Shown: piece by piece, positions 63,865 to 64,000 of the stretch
How positions within the stretch are numbered: position 1 is the first letter of the stretch
Layout: every line of letters begins with the position of its first letter
Assembly (NCBI RefSeq): GCF_003574675.1
Contig: NZ_QOAZ01000003.1
Location: 1-64,000 of the forward strand
Direction: 5' to 3'
DNA length: 64,000 nucleotides
From: Azohydromonas sediminis
Lineage (GTDB): Bacteria > Pseudomonadota > Gammaproteobacteria > Burkholderiales > Burkholderiaceae_C
The notes under the pieces: model-generated
What the model was told of the DNA's origin: nothing
Databases searched by the model: none
The model's input: the letters and a program-made list of their open reading frames with translations, nothing else
Made by a program: the position numbers and the translations under genes

Positions 63865-64000
63865 TCGGCCGCCTGCTGCGCCGCTGGCAGCAGCACCGCG
63901 AGCAGCGGGCGCTGGCACGGCGCGAGATCCCCGAGGCGCTGTGGCAGCGCACGCTGCGACGCTACCCGTTCCTCGCCCGGCGCAGCGACGCCGACCTGCG
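63861..64000 (+). CDS. mtfA: MtfA-like zinc-dependent peptidase (M90 family), N-terminal part cut by window edge
   Basis: Only 46 codons are present. The opening MIGRLLRRWQQHREQRALAR is followed by EIPEALWQRTLRRYPFLARR, the usual start of MtfA proteins, which bind or cleave the Mlc regulator in enterics. The HEFAH zinc motif is beyond the window. The call rests on this short N-terminus and the conserved position after lpxH, so it is provisional. The ATG overlaps the lpxH stop. Confidence 0.72.
   Translation, partial: MIGRLLRRWQQHREQRALARREIPEALWQRTLRRYPFLARRSDADL

Overview
The window is a dense, very GC-rich piece of a betaproteobacterial chromosome. It most likely comes from the order Burkholderiales, near the Rubrivivax/Leptothrix/Comamonadaceae branch. 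This is inferred from gene order typical of that order (tRNA-Leu next to tig; ilvI-ilvH-ilvC-pssA-leuA; sigma factor-DUF3619-DUF3106-RDD; nadE-glnB; cysS-glycosylase-accA-tilS-lysC-tRNA-Ser), from the codon bias, and from an intergenic repeat of a style common in these genomes. No gene-free stretch exceeds about 300 bases. Apart from a transposase cut by the left edge, nearly everything looks like core or stable chromosomal content. There is no prophage, CRISPR array or defence island.

Layout. 1-1860: IS1182-like transposase start, trigger factor, tRNA-Leu(UAG). 1963-6360: RND efflux pump and adaptor, read leftwards from a strong promoter carrying a TetR-type operator. 6414-9378: squalene module hpnCDE. 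9484-11292: IclR regulator and a penicillin-binding-protein-type endopeptidase. 11438-17718 (leftward): acetolactate synthase, ketol-acid reductoisomerase, phosphatidylserine synthase, then a leucine-rich leader peptide, an attenuator hairpin and leuA. 17960-20905: sigma factor operon with three poorly understood partners, then a LOG-family hydrolase. 20921-26960: PII protein, NAD synthetase, a GNAT-like protein, an M16 peptidase. 27086-29982: soluble and membrane pyrophosphatases transcribed divergently. 30068-32385: NfeD protease and slipin.

32358-37016: nuclease-like protein, enoyl-CoA hydratase, acyl-CoA-dehydrogenase-like protein, acyl-CoA ligase. 37207-41901: complete five-gene HAAT-type ABC importer. 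41936-46782: P5C-type aldehyde dehydrogenase, O-acetylhomoserine sulfhydrylase, CoA-binding protein, class III aminotransferase. 46893-51252: TAXI-TRAP transporter with an Asp/Glu racemase-family enzyme. 51255-56019: tandem glycine riboswitch controlling gcvT-gcvH-gcvP. 56071-61899 (leftward): tRNA-Ser, lysC, tilS, accA, DNA glycosylase, cysS. 62012-64000: two cyclophilins, lpxH and the start of mtfA.

The most interesting signals are regulatory. They are an apparent leuA attenuator whose 19-codon leader peptide may be leaderless, a well-formed TetR-controlled efflux promoter, a tandem glycine riboswitch, a perfect hairpin between the binding-protein and permease genes of the ABC importer, and several genes whose -10-like box sits only 6-11 bases from the start codon. 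The best candidate for an under-described system is the four-gene, translationally coupled sigma factor/DUF3619/DUF3106/RDD operon. All calls come from reading the sequence; no database search was run.
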